Shown here piece by piece: positions 1 through 7,137 of a stretch of DNA of 64,000 bases (its first letter is position 1; each line of letters starts with the position of its first letter). The notes beneath the pieces are model-generated. The model did no database searches. It had not been told where the DNA came from and was given only the letters and a program-made list of their open reading frames with translations. Source of the stretch: CAWDZK01 sp963726615 (lineage in GTDB: Bacteria > Actinomycetota > Actinomycetes > JACCUZ01); the NCBI GenBank assembly GCA_963726615.1, contig CAVSCX010000006.1, forward strand, positions 186,001 to 250,000, given 5' to 3'. The translations under genes were made by a program, and so were the position numbers.

Positions 1-880
1 CCTGATGGCCGCCCTCGTCCTTCCAGAACCGGTAGCCCTCGCCCGACGTCTCGCTGCGGTCGATGACGAGCTCGGCGCCCATCGACCGGGCGATCGCGGC
101 CTTGTCCTCGCTGGAGACGACGCAGACGGGGGTCGCGCCGCCGTTGACGGCGAGCTGGGTGGCGTAGGACCCGAGGCCGCCGGAGGCGCCCCAGATCAGG
201 ACGACGTCGCCCTGCTTCATCCCCGCGCCGTTGCGCGACACCAGCTGGCGGTAGGCCGTGGAGTTGACGAGTCCCGGGCTCGCGGCCTCCTCCCAGGTGA
301 GGTGGGCCGGCTTGGGCATCAGCTGGTTGGACTTCACCAGCGCCAGGTGCGCGAGGCCGCCGAAGTTGGTCTCGAAGCCCCAGATCCGCTGCTCGGGGTC
401 GAGCATCGTGTCGTTGTGCCCGTCGGGGGACTCCAGCTCCACCGACAGGCAGTGAGCCACCACCTCGTCGCCCGGGCTCCAGGCGTGGACACCCGGCCCG
501 GTGCGCAGCACGACGCCGGACAGGTCGGAGCCGAGCACGTGGTACGGCAGGTCGTGCCGCTTCGACAGCGGAGACAGCCGTCCGTAGCGGGAGAGGAACG
601 CGAAGGTCGGCACCGGTTCGAAGATCGCCGACCACACGGTGTTGTAGTTGATCGCCGAGGCCATCACGGCCACCAGCGCCTCCCCGGGGCCCAGCTCGGG
701 GGTGGCGACGTCCTCGACGTGCAGCGACTCGCGGGGGTCCTTGTCCCGGGACGGCCGGCCCGCGAAGATCTCGACCTCGTCCTGGTGCACGGTGACCGCG
801 CGGTAGGACTCCGGCACCGGCAGCGCCGCGAGCTCCTCGCCGGTGGCTCCGGCCAGGACCGCTTCGAGGATCTCCTGCAC
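1..880 (-). CDS. ccr: crotonyl-CoA carboxylase/reductase, C-terminus cut by window edge
   Basis: About 293 N-terminal residues are present; the family is about 445 residues, so the C-terminal third lies off the left edge. The family performs NADPH-dependent reductive carboxylation of crotonyl-CoA to ethylmalonyl-CoA, or crotonyl-CoA reduction to butyryl-CoA. Seen: an MDR/GroES-like N-terminal half, then a Rossmann nucleotide-binding motif GASGGLGS at residues 231-238. The GTG start at 878-880 is chosen because a perfect GGAGG (886-890 on the plus strand) lies 5 nt upstream. The neighbouring epimerase, thiolase, MeaB and acyl-CoA mutase fit an ethylmalonyl-CoA or butyryl/isobutyryl-CoA route that supplies extender units or assimilates acetate. 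Confidence 0.93.
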   Translation of the reverse strand, partial: MQEILEAVLAGATGEELAALPVPESYRAVTVHQDEVEIFAGRPSRDKDPRESLHVEDVATPELGPGEALVAVMASAINYNTVWSAIFEPVPTFAFLSRYGRLSPLSKRHDLPYHVLGSDLSGVVLRTGPGVHAWSPGDEVVAHCLSVELESPDGHNDTMLDPEQRIWGFETNFGGLAHLALVKSNQLMPKPAHLTWEEAASPGLVNSTAYRQLVSRNGAGMKQGDVVLIWGASGGLGSYATQLAVNGGATPVCVVSSEDKAAIARSMGAELVIDRSETSGEGYRFWKDEGGHQ

Positions 881-971
881 GTCGACCTCCGGGACTCGCG
901 GGCGTGGACGGGGGCTCGGGTCGGTTGATGCTACTGACCGGTAACCGGAGGCCGGGACCCGGGCCGGGAGG

Positions 972-1394
972 TCAGTGGCCGGCGGCGGGCGCGGCCTCGA
1001 CGAGCTCGACCAGGACGCCCATCGCGTCCTTCGGGTGGACGAAGTTCACCCGGGAACCCGCGGTGCCGTGCCGCGGCTCGTCGTAGAGCAGCCGCACCCC
1101 GCGGCCGCGAAGCTCGGCGCTGACCGCGTCGATGTCGTCGACGCCGTACGCCACCTGCTGGACGCCGGGCCCGGAGCGGTCCAGGAAGCGCGCGATCGGC
1201 GACGCCGGGGACAACGGGGCGAGCAGCTGGATGCACGAGCCGGAGCCGCCGACGTCGAGCATCGCCTCGCGCACGCCCTGCTCCTCGTTGACCTCCTCGT
1301 GCACCACGTGCACGTCGAAGGTCCGGGCGTAGAAGGCGATCGCCTCGTCGAGGTCGGGGACCGCCAGCCCGACGTGGTCGATGCGGGTGAGCAT
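972..1394 (-). CDS. mce: methylmalonyl-CoA epimerase (VOC fold)
   Basis: A 140-residue protein, the normal length for methylmalonyl-CoA epimerase, which interconverts the (2R) and (2S) epimers in propionyl-CoA and ethylmalonyl-CoA metabolism. Seen: two VOC beta-alpha-beta-beta-beta modules; the first metal ligand His in RIDHVGLAV, the Gln in CIQLL, and the C-terminal Glu in VLVELVE. The motif that is HH in the Propionibacterium enzyme is QQ here (GVQQVAYGV); from memory this is also common in other actinobacterial sequences. No Shine-Dalgarno is visible. A CACGAT hexamer ends 6 nt before the ATG, so a leaderless transcript is possible. It is divergent from the thiolase gene. Confidence 0.9.
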   Translation of the reverse strand: MLTRIDHVGLAVPDLDEAIAFYARTFDVHVVHEEVNEEQGVREAMLDVGGSGSCIQLLAPLSPASPIARFLDRSGPGVQQVAYGVDDIDAVSAELRGRGVRLLYDEPRHGTAGSRVNFVHPKDAMGVLVELVEAAPAAGH

Positions 1395-1415
1395 GCGGCT
1401 ATCGTGACAGGGCCT

Positions 1416-1438
1416 GATCTCGGGGGCCCGATCTCGGG
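1416..1438. promoter_or_regulatory. direct repeat between mce and thiolase genes
   Basis: The 9-mer GATCTCGGG occurs twice, at 1416-1424 and 1430-1438, 14 bp apart, in the 75-bp divergent gap between the epimerase and thiolase genes. This could be a tandem half-site for a regulator of both genes. Only the sequence repetition supports it. Confidence 0.3.
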
Positions 1439-1469
1439 CTCCCCATGACGCTGCGCAGGAGGTACCACC

Positions 1470-2669
1470 ATGAGCGGATCGACAGGTTCCGTCATCGTCG
1501 CCGGGGCTCGCACGCCGATGGGCCGGCTGCTCGGCTCGCTCAAGGACTTCTCCGGCGCCGACCTCGGCGGCGTCGCGATCAAGGGCGCGCTGGACAAGGC
1601 CGGGGTGGCTCCGGACCAGGTCGAGTACGTGATCATGGGACAGGTGCTCCAGGCGGGCGCCGGCCAGATCCCCGCCCGCCAGGCCGCGGTCAAGGCCGGC
1701 ATCCCGATGAGCGTCCCGGCGCTGACCATCAACAAGGTCTGCCTCTCCGGCGTCGACGCCATCGCGCTCGCCGACCAGCTGATCCGCGCCGGCGAGGTCG
1801 ACGTCGTCGTGGCCGGTGGCATGGAGTCGATGACCCAGGCGCCGCACTTCCTGCCGAAGTCCCGCGAGGGTGTGAAGTTCGGCGACGTGCGGCTCGTCGA
1901 CTCGATGTCCTACGACGGCCTGTGGGACGTGTTCACCACCCAGGCCATGGGCGCGCTCACCGAGGCGTGCAACGCCGAGCTCGGCATCTCCCGCGAGGAC
2001 CAGGACGCGTTCGCCGCCAGGTCCCACCAGCGCGCCGCCGCGGCGTGGAAGAACGGCCTCTTCGACGACGAGGTGGTTCCGGTCGAGATCCCGCAGCGCA
2101 AGGGTGACCCCGTGCAGTTCAAGGAGGACGAGGGCATCCGCGCCGACACCACGGCCGAGAGCCTGTCCAGGCTGCGCCCGGCGTTCAGCAAGGACGGGAC
2201 CATCACGGCCGGCTCGTCGTCGCAGATCTCCGACGGTGCTGCTGCGGTCGTCGTGATGAGCCGGGCGAAAGCGGAGGAGCTGGGCCTCGGGTGGCTCGCC
2301 GAGATCGGGGCGCACGGCATGGTGGCCGGCCCGGACTCGACCCTGCAGTCGCAGCCGTCGGCCGCGATCACCAAGGCCTGCGCCAAGGAGGGCATCAGCC
2401 CCGCCGACCTCGACCTGGTCGAGATCAACGAGGCGTTCGCCAGCGTCGGCATCAAGTCGGTCCGCGACCTCGGCATCGACGAGGACCGGGTCAACGTCAA
2501 CGGCGGAGCCATCGCGCTCGGGCACCCGATCGGCATGTCCGGGGCCCGCATCGCGCTGCACCTCGCCCTCGAGCTCAGGCGGCGCGGCGGCGGGGTCGGC
2601 GCGGCCGCGCTCTGCGGTGGTGGCGGCCAGGGCGACGCGCTGGTGCTGCGCGTGCCGGCTGCCGGCTGA
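1470..2669 (+). CDS. acetyl-CoA C-acyltransferase (thiolase)
   Basis: A 399-residue thiolase condensing two acetyl-CoA to acetoacetyl-CoA, or running the reverse thiolysis. All catalytic residues are visible: acylated Cys91 in NKVCLSG, His352 in ALGHPIGMSG, and Cys382 in LCGGGGQGD. Spacing and length match biosynthetic thiolases of the acetoacetyl-CoA type. The ATG is preceded by AGGAGG-type sequence at about 1457-1463. The stop codon is 8 nt before the start of meaB, so the two are probably cotranscribed. With ccr and the mutase it suggests an acetyl-CoA to C4-CoA pathway. The exact chain-length preference cannot be told from sequence. Confidence 0.92.
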   Translation: MSGSTGSVIVAGARTPMGRLLGSLKDFSGADLGGVAIKGALDKAGVAPDQVEYVIMGQVLQAGAGQIPARQAAVKAGIPMSVPALTINKVCLSGVDAIALADQLIRAGEVDVVVAGGMESMTQAPHFLPKSREGVKFGDVRLVDSMSYDGLWDVFTTQAMGALTEACNAELGISREDQDAFAARSHQRAAAAWKNGLFDDEVVPVEIPQRKGDPVQFKEDEGIRADTTAESLSRLRPAFSKDGTITAGSSSQISDGAAAVVVMSRAKAEELGLGWLAEIGAHGMVAGPDSTLQSQPSAAITKACAKEGISPADLDLVEINEAFASVGIKSVRDLGIDEDRVNVNGGAIALGHPIGMSGARIALHLALELRRRGGGVGAAALCGGGGQGDALVLRVPAAG

Positions 2670-2677
2670 TCCCGCAG

Positions 2678-3652
2678 GTGGCCGCGGCGCCGGAGGTCGG
2701 CGCGCTGGTCGAGCGCGCCCGTGAGGGCGACGCCCGCTCCGTCGCGCGACTCATCTCCCTGGTCGAGGACGCCTCGCCCCGGCTGCGGGAGGCGATGGCC
2801 GCGCTCGCGCCGTACGGCGGCCGGGCGACGGTCATCGGGCTCACCGGGGCGCCCGGTGTGGGGAAGTCGACCACCACGTCGGCGCTGGTGACGGCGTTCC
2901 GGGCTCGTGGCAAGCGGGTCGGCGTGCTTGCCGTCGACCCGTCGTCGCCGTTCTCCGGCGGGGCGCTCCTCGGCGACCGGGTGCGGATGCAGGAGCACGC
3001 GCTGGACCGGGACGTCTACATCCGGTCGATGGCGAGCCGCGGTCACCTCGGCGGCCTGTCCTGGGCGACGCCGCAGGCGCTGCGGGTGCTCGACGCCGCC
3101 GGCTGTGACGTCGTCCTCGTGGAGACCGTCGGCGTCGGCCAGTCCGAGGTCGAGGTCGCCCGCACGGCCGACACCACCGTGGTGCTGCTCGCCCCCGGCA
3201 TGGGCGACGCCATCCAGGCGGCGAAGGCCGGCATCCTCGAGGTCGGCGACGTCTACGTGGTGAACAAGGCCGACCGGGACGGGGCCGACGGCACCGTGCG
3301 CGAGCTGCGGCACATGCTCACGCTCGGCGAGCGGCGTTCGCCGGGGGAGTGGCGACCTCCGATCGTGAAGACCGTCGCCTCGCGCGGCGAGGGGCTCGAC
3401 GAGCTGCTCGAGGCGCTGGACAAGCACCGCGCCTGGCTCGAGGAGACCGGGACGCTGCACGAGCGGCGGCTGCACCGGGCGGCCGACGAGGTGGAGGCCA
3501 TCGCCCTGACCGCCCTGCGCGAGAAGGTCGGTGACCTGCGCACCCGCGACGGCGAGGGAAACCTGGACGGCCTGGCGGCCGACGTCGTTGCCGGCCGCAC
3601 GGACCCCTACGCCGCCGCCGACAGCCTGCTCGCGGGACTCACCGGCGCCTGA
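2678..3652 (+). CDS. meaB: MeaB-family G-protein chaperone of acyl-CoA mutase
   Basis: A 324-residue SIMIBI-class GTPase. MeaB (ArgK) proteins gate cobalamin loading and protect adenosylcobalamin-dependent acyl-CoA mutases. Seen: Walker A GAPGVGKST at residues 57-65, the DPSSPFSGGA switch segment, the switch ETVGVGQSE, and the guanine specificity motif NKAD. The start is the first in-frame GTG after the thiolase stop; the ribosome binding site is weak, consistent with translational coupling. The likely client is the acyl-CoA mutase large subunit at 7138-8811, although four unrelated genes intervene. Confidence in the family is high; the exact start is less sure. Confidence 0.93.
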   Translation: MAAAPEVGALVERAREGDARSVARLISLVEDASPRLREAMAALAPYGGRATVIGLTGAPGVGKSTTTSALVTAFRARGKRVGVLAVDPSSPFSGGALLGDRVRMQEHALDRDVYIRSMASRGHLGGLSWATPQALRVLDAAGCDVVLVETVGVGQSEVEVARTADTTVVLLAPGMGDAIQAAKAGILEVGDVYVVNKADRDGADGTVRELRHMLTLGERRSPGEWRPPIVKTVASRGEGLDELLEALDKHRAWLEETGTLHERRLHRAADEVEAIALTALREKVGDLRTRDGEGNLDGLAADVVAGRTDPYAAADSLLAGLTGA

Positions 3653-3659
3653 CGGCGCC
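3644..3659. terminator. short GC hairpin between convergent meaB and DinB genes
   Basis: GGCGCC, a TGAC loop, and GGCGCC span the meaB stop codon. The stem is only 6 bp and no T tract follows on either strand, so it is at best a weak terminator. Confidence 0.25.
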
Positions 3660-3671
3660 CGCCCGGTTCCC

Positions 3672-4229
3672 TCAGGGCTGCCAGCCGGCCGGTGGGTCCT
3701 CGCCGACGACCCCGTCCACCGCCTCGCGGATCAGGTCGGCATGCCCGGTGTGCCGGCCGTACTCCTCGACCAGGTCGAGGACGAGGCGGCGCAGGCTCGC
3801 GTGGGTGCCGTCGGTGCCGGCCACGTCGACGCGCTGGTCGAGGCCGCCCTCGGCCAGCGCCGCCGCGACCCGCGACCGGGACCGCTCGACGGCGGCGTCC
3901 CAGAGCGCGTAGAGCTCCTCCGGGCCGTCGTCCGCAGCGGAGACGAACACCCAGTCGTCGACGTCGCGGCGGAAGGTGGTCTCCCACGGCTCTCCGGGCG
4001 ACCCGCCACGCAGCTTGACGGTGAAGGTGAAGTCCTCGACGAACGCGAGGTGCTTGAGCAGGCTGCCCAGCGTCAGGGACGACGTCCCGATGCCGGTCCG
4101 CAGCCCGGCGGAGTCGAGGTGGCCGGCCTTCCAGCGGAAGGTGGTGCGCAAGCGGTCCAGTGCGCCGAGGATCTGCTCGGTCTCGGTGCCGGCCAGCGGT
4201 GGTTCCCAGGTGGTTGTGGTGTCGGTCAT
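3672..4229 (-). CDS. DinB/DUF664-family protein
   Basis: A 185-residue four-helix DinB-like protein. Members bind a metal through three His residues, and in Actinomycetota some are thiol-dependent S-transferases. Candidate ligands seen are the His in LLKHLAFVEDF and the pair in EYGRHTGHADL near the C-terminus. It is divergent from a WYL regulator, an arrangement common for this family. ATG start: no Shine-Dalgarno, but TACGGT ends 6 nt upstream, the signature of a leaderless mRNA. Substrate unknown. Confidence 0.85.
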   Translation of the reverse strand: MTDTTTTWEPPLAGTETEQILGALDRLRTTFRWKAGHLDSAGLRTGIGTSSLTLGSLLKHLAFVEDFTFTVKLRGGSPGEPWETTFRRDVDDWVFVSAADDGPEELYALWDAAVERSRSRVAAALAEGGLDQRVDVAGTDGTHASLRRLVLDLVEEYGRHTGHADLIREAVDGVVGEDPPAGWQP

Positions 4230-4270
4230 GGCGGCACCGTACGGCGCATTCCGGACGATCTGCTTCCGGA
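4230..4270 (-). promoter_or_regulatory. leaderless promoter of DinB gene with TCCGGAA direct repeats
   Basis: Read on the minus strand, TACGGT (plus 4236-4241) is a -10-like hexamer 6 nt before the ATG. Two copies of TTCCGGA (plus 4249-4255 and 4264-4270), 15 bp apart, cover the spacer and -35 region. They sit between the DinB and WYL genes, so the WYL protein is a candidate binder. Confidence 0.4.
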
Positions 4271-4289
4271 ACACGTGAGACCCTGTCCC

Positions 4290-5273
4290 GTGGCCTCCTC
4301 GTCCCCTCTCGCCGCCAGCCCCACCGCGCGAGCGCTGCTGTGCCTGGAGGTGCTGCAGGACTCCCCCGGCATCACCGCCGACCGGCTCGGCGGGGCCCTC
4401 GGGGTCTCGGAGCGGGCCGCCCGGCGGTACGTCGCCACGTTGCGGGAGGCCGGGATCCCGATCGAGTCGGTCCGCGGTCCGTACGGCGGCTACCGCGTGG
4501 GTCGGGGTCTGCGGCTGCCGCCGCTGACCTTCAGCGCCAGCGAGGCGCTGGGCCTGGTGATGGCCGTGCTCGACGGTCACCACGACGCCGGCGACCCGAC
4601 CGACCCGGTCGGCAGCGCGCTCGGCAAGATCATCCGGGCGCTTCCGGAGCCGGTGGCGGCTCAGGCCGAGGCGGTCCGCCGTGCCACCGCGCCGGCCCCC
4701 GACCGCGGCGCCGCCCGGCCGGACCCCGGCGCCACCGCCGCGCTGGTCCAGGCGGTCTCGGACCACCGGCCGGTGCGGTTCGGCTACCGCTCCGAGGCAG
4801 GGTCGCAGTGGTCGGTCGATGCCGACCCGTGGGCCGTCGTCGTGCGGCACGGCCGGTGGTACCTGCTGTGCCGGTCGCACCGGGTCGACGCCGTGCGGGC
4901 GTACCGGGTCGACCGGGTCCGGGCGGTCGAGGTGCTGGAGGGCACCGTCAGCCCACCCGGCGACCTCGACCCGGTCGCCCTGCTGGAGGAGAACCTCGCG
5001 GTGGGCTGGGAGTACGACGTGGAGGTCGTCATCGACGCCCCCGTCGAGGCTGCGGGGAAGGTCCTGCCCCGGACGCTCGGCCGGCTCGAGGCCGTCGACG
5101 ACGCGACCACCCGGCTGCTCGGGAGCACCGGCAACCCCTGGTGGTACGCCGAGAGGCTGACGGCGATCCGGACGTCGTACCGGATCGTCGGCTGCACCGA
5201 GCTCCAGGAGGTCGCACGCGTCCTCGGCCGGCGGCTGCTGGACGCCGGCGGCGATCCGGACCGGTCCGCCTGA
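4290..5273 (+). CDS. WYL-domain transcriptional regulator
   Basis: A 327-residue regulator: an HTH_11-type winged helix at residues about 15-65, then a WYL domain with the signature W190-Y191-L192, and a C-terminal WCX extension. WYL domains sense ligands (often nucleic acid or small metabolites) and control neighbouring genes. The GTG at 4290 is preferred because it leaves a normal 12-residue N-terminal tail; an in-frame GTG at 4275 is the alternative. Neither has a Shine-Dalgarno. It is divergent from the DinB gene with a 60-bp gap holding TTCCGGA repeats, so it probably regulates that gene and itself. Confidence 0.88.
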   Translation: MASSSPLAASPTARALLCLEVLQDSPGITADRLGGALGVSERAARRYVATLREAGIPIESVRGPYGGYRVGRGLRLPPLTFSASEALGLVMAVLDGHHDAGDPTDPVGSALGKIIRALPEPVAAQAEAVRRATAPAPDRGAARPDPGATAALVQAVSDHRPVRFGYRSEAGSQWSVDADPWAVVVRHGRWYLLCRSHRVDAVRAYRVDRVRAVEVLEGTVSPPGDLDPVALLEENLAVGWEYDVEVVIDAPVEAAGKVLPRTLGRLEAVDDATTRLLGSTGNPWWYAERLTAIRTSYRIVGCTELQEVARVLGRRLLDAGGDPDRSA

Positions 5274-5283
5274 CACGAGCAGG

Positions 5284-6351
5284 TCAGCGCGAGCCGGACG
5301 TCCCCCCGCCGCCCGAACCGCCACCGGACCCGCTCGGGCCGGGCCCGGTCGAGGTCGCGGGCTCGCTCGGTGACGGTGACGGTGGCGAGGCGGAGGGCTC
5401 GCTGGGCGTCGGGATCGGGGTGAGGGTCGGGTCCGGGGTGGTGCTGGGCACCAGCGGGCAGGCGAAGGTCACGTCCTGCTCGACGGTTCCCCCGGCGGTG
5501 GCGGTGACCTCGGTCGTGCGTCCACGGGCGCCGAGCACCGAGGTGCCGACCGGCGCGCCTGCGACCCGGTAGTGGTCGCCCTCCCGAAGACCGGTGAGCC
5601 GGACGGCGGCCAGCCGGTCGCCCCCGATCCAGAGCCACAGCGGGAAGGTGACGTCCGGGCAGCCGACATCGGTGCGTACCTGTCCTTCGACGACAGCGCC
5701 CGGCTCGACCGTGGTGACCCGTCGCGGTGCCCCCGCCTCGCAGGTGACGTCGTCGACGAAGGTTGCCGCCCAGTCGCCGGTGACCGTCGCCCCGAGGGCG
5801 CGGTTCACCTCCCAGGACGTGACCAGGACCGGGGCGCTGGTACAGGGCACGTCGTAGCGGCCCTTCGTATCTGTGGTCACGGCGGCCTCGTCCGGAACGA
5901 ATCCGGCCGCCGTCGACGTACCGGTCCAGACGTGCAGCCCGGCCAGCGGGGCACCCGACGGGTCCACCACCCGTCCGTGCAGGACGGGAGCCGCGACCTG
6001 CTCCGGCGGGGCCGACTGCGCGCGGGTGGACGGCGCCGGTACAGGAGCGGTCGAGGCGTCGGGTCCGGGCGGGACGACCGAGGCGACGGTGGTCTCCTCG
6101 TGGTCGGTGGGTGTGGCCGTCGCCGGCGGCGTCGTGCTGCGGTTGGTCACCGCGAGGATGGAGTCCCGCATGCCGCTCACCCCACCGAGGGCGACACCGC
6201 CGACGATGCCGGCGAGGAAGATCGCGGTCACGCTGCAGGCCGCGACGGCCTGATGGTGGCGCCTGGTGCGGGCCTCGCGCACGACGCGGTCGAACTCGCC
6301 GGCCGGCGGTGCCAGTGGTTCGACCCGGCGACGCGGTGCGGGATCGGTCAT
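5284..6351 (-). CDS. membrane protein with carboxypeptidase-regulatory-like domain, sigma-factor partner
   Basis: A 355-residue protein with a cytoplasmic N-terminal segment of about 32 residues, one transmembrane helix at about 33-58, a Pro/Thr/Ala-rich linker at 70-120, one or two Ig-like folds resembling a carboxypeptidase-regulatory domain (about 120-300), and a Pro/Ser/Gly-rich C-terminus ending in glycine repeats. Its start overlaps the sigma-factor stop by 4 nt (ATGA), so the two are coupled. It has no zinc-binding anti-sigma motif. By position it could be an anti-sigma-like sensor or simply a secreted-surface partner; that is inference. Function not recognised. Confidence 0.7.
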   Translation of the reverse strand: MTDPAPRRRVEPLAPPAGEFDRVVREARTRRHHQAVAACSVTAIFLAGIVGGVALGGVSGMRDSILAVTNRSTTPPATATPTDHEETTVASVVPPGPDASTAPVPAPSTRAQSAPPEQVAAPVLHGRVVDPSGAPLAGLHVWTGTSTAAGFVPDEAAVTTDTKGRYDVPCTSAPVLVTSWEVNRALGATVTGDWAATFVDDVTCEAGAPRRVTTVEPGAVVEGQVRTDVGCPDVTFPLWLWIGGDRLAAVRLTGLREGDHYRVAGAPVGTSVLGARGRTTEVTATAGGTVEQDVTFACPLVPSTTPDPTLTPIPTPSEPSASPPSPSPSEPATSTGPGPSGSGGGSGGGGTSGSR

Positions 6352-6866
6352 CGGGCGTCCGCCAGCCAGCCGGCCAGGCAGGCGCGGGCATCGAAGAGCA
6401 TGCGCTTGATGGTTCCTTCGGGCCGCTTGAGGGCCGCCGCGACCTCGGCGACGCTCATGTCGGCGTAGTAGTGCAGCAGGACGGGCTTGCGAAGCCGGTC
6501 CGGCAGTCGCTCGACCAGGTCACGCAGCCACGGGTCGCTCGCGGGCGTGCTCACCGGCGCCGTCTCCTCCAAGCGGGCCTGCAGCCGGCGGTCACGCTGC
6601 TCGCGACGCCAGCGGTCGTGGACCAGGTTGGTGGCGGTGACGTAGAGGTAGCCCTTCGGGTCGCGGACCGTGAGCCACCGCGTGAGCAACCTGGTGAACG
6701 CCTCGGAGGCGATGTCGTGGGCGGCGTCGCGGTCGCCGACGAGCGCGGCGCACCACCCCGCCAGCTGCGCGTAGTTCTCGTTCCAGAGAGCGCGGGCGGC
6801 GTCCTCCCGGGCGGCCGCCGCAGCTCCCGCGACGCCGTGGGTCCTTGGCGCTCCCGCTGTCACCAT
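6348..6866 (-). CDS. SigE-family ECF RNA polymerase sigma factor
   Basis: A 172-residue protein from the ATG, or 180 from an in-frame GTG at 6890. Region 2 is visible as the YLYVTATNLVHDRWRR segment, and region 4 as the helix-turn-helix around VAEVAAALKRPEGTIK. This matches the SigE-like group of ECF sigma factors common in Actinomycetota. There is no clear Shine-Dalgarno for either start. The following gene overlaps it by 4 nt and encodes a membrane protein, the usual position for an anti-sigma partner. The stimulus is unknown. Confidence 0.88.
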   Translation of the reverse strand: MVTAGAPRTHGVAGAAAAAREDAARALWNENYAQLAGWCAALVGDRDAAHDIASEAFTRLLTRWLTVRDPKGYLYVTATNLVHDRWRREQRDRRLQARLEETAPVSTPASDPWLRDLVERLPDRLRKPVLLHYYADMSVAEVAAALKRPEGTIKRMLFDARACLAGWLADAR

Positions 6867-7137
6867 GACGGCCACGAACCGAGGACGCACGGCCGGGATC
6901 GCCGGTTCGCCCGACTCTCCGGACCCCCGCGCTCACCCCTGCTTCCGGCCCTGCCCAGCGCGAGGGAAGGGCTCCCCGTCTCCACCCGATGGAGGGTAGT
7001 CCCACCGGCAGGTACCCTCGGTGACGAACCGGACATGACGGCGAGTCGGATCGTCGACGACGTCGTGTCACACGGTCACCGAGGTCCGCGGCGGGCGCCG
7101 CCGCGGCGATGCCCGGCGAGTCGCGAGGAGTCGTGCC
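6867..7137. other. divergent gap between sigma factor and icmA with structured icmA leader
   Basis: No convincing gene. It contains a -10-like TACCCT at 7013-7018, a perfect 10-bp inverted repeat (7016-7025 with 7075-7084), and just downstream a perfect 9-bp GC hairpin CCGCGGCGG/CCGCCGCGG (7086-7094 with 7098-7106, 3-nt loop). The hairpin lies about 30 nt before the icmA ATG. I could not match it to a cobalamin riboswitch. Confidence 0.4.

Noticed and set aside
5..928. Long plus-strand ORF opposite the ccr gene
   Set aside because: It is the complement of a well-conserved crotonyl-CoA carboxylase/reductase; its own translation is a compositional Arg/Gly/Val-rich string with no family resemblance. 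High GC makes such shadows common.
972..2561. Single 529-codon minus-strand frame ending in the epimerase
   Set aside because: Only the last 140 residues resemble a protein; the upstream part is antisense to the thiolase gene. The ATG at 1394 gives the normal epimerase length.
6867..7137. Cobalamin riboswitch upstream of icmA
   Set aside because: I looked for a B12-box-like element and did not find one; the visible structure is two simple inverted repeats.
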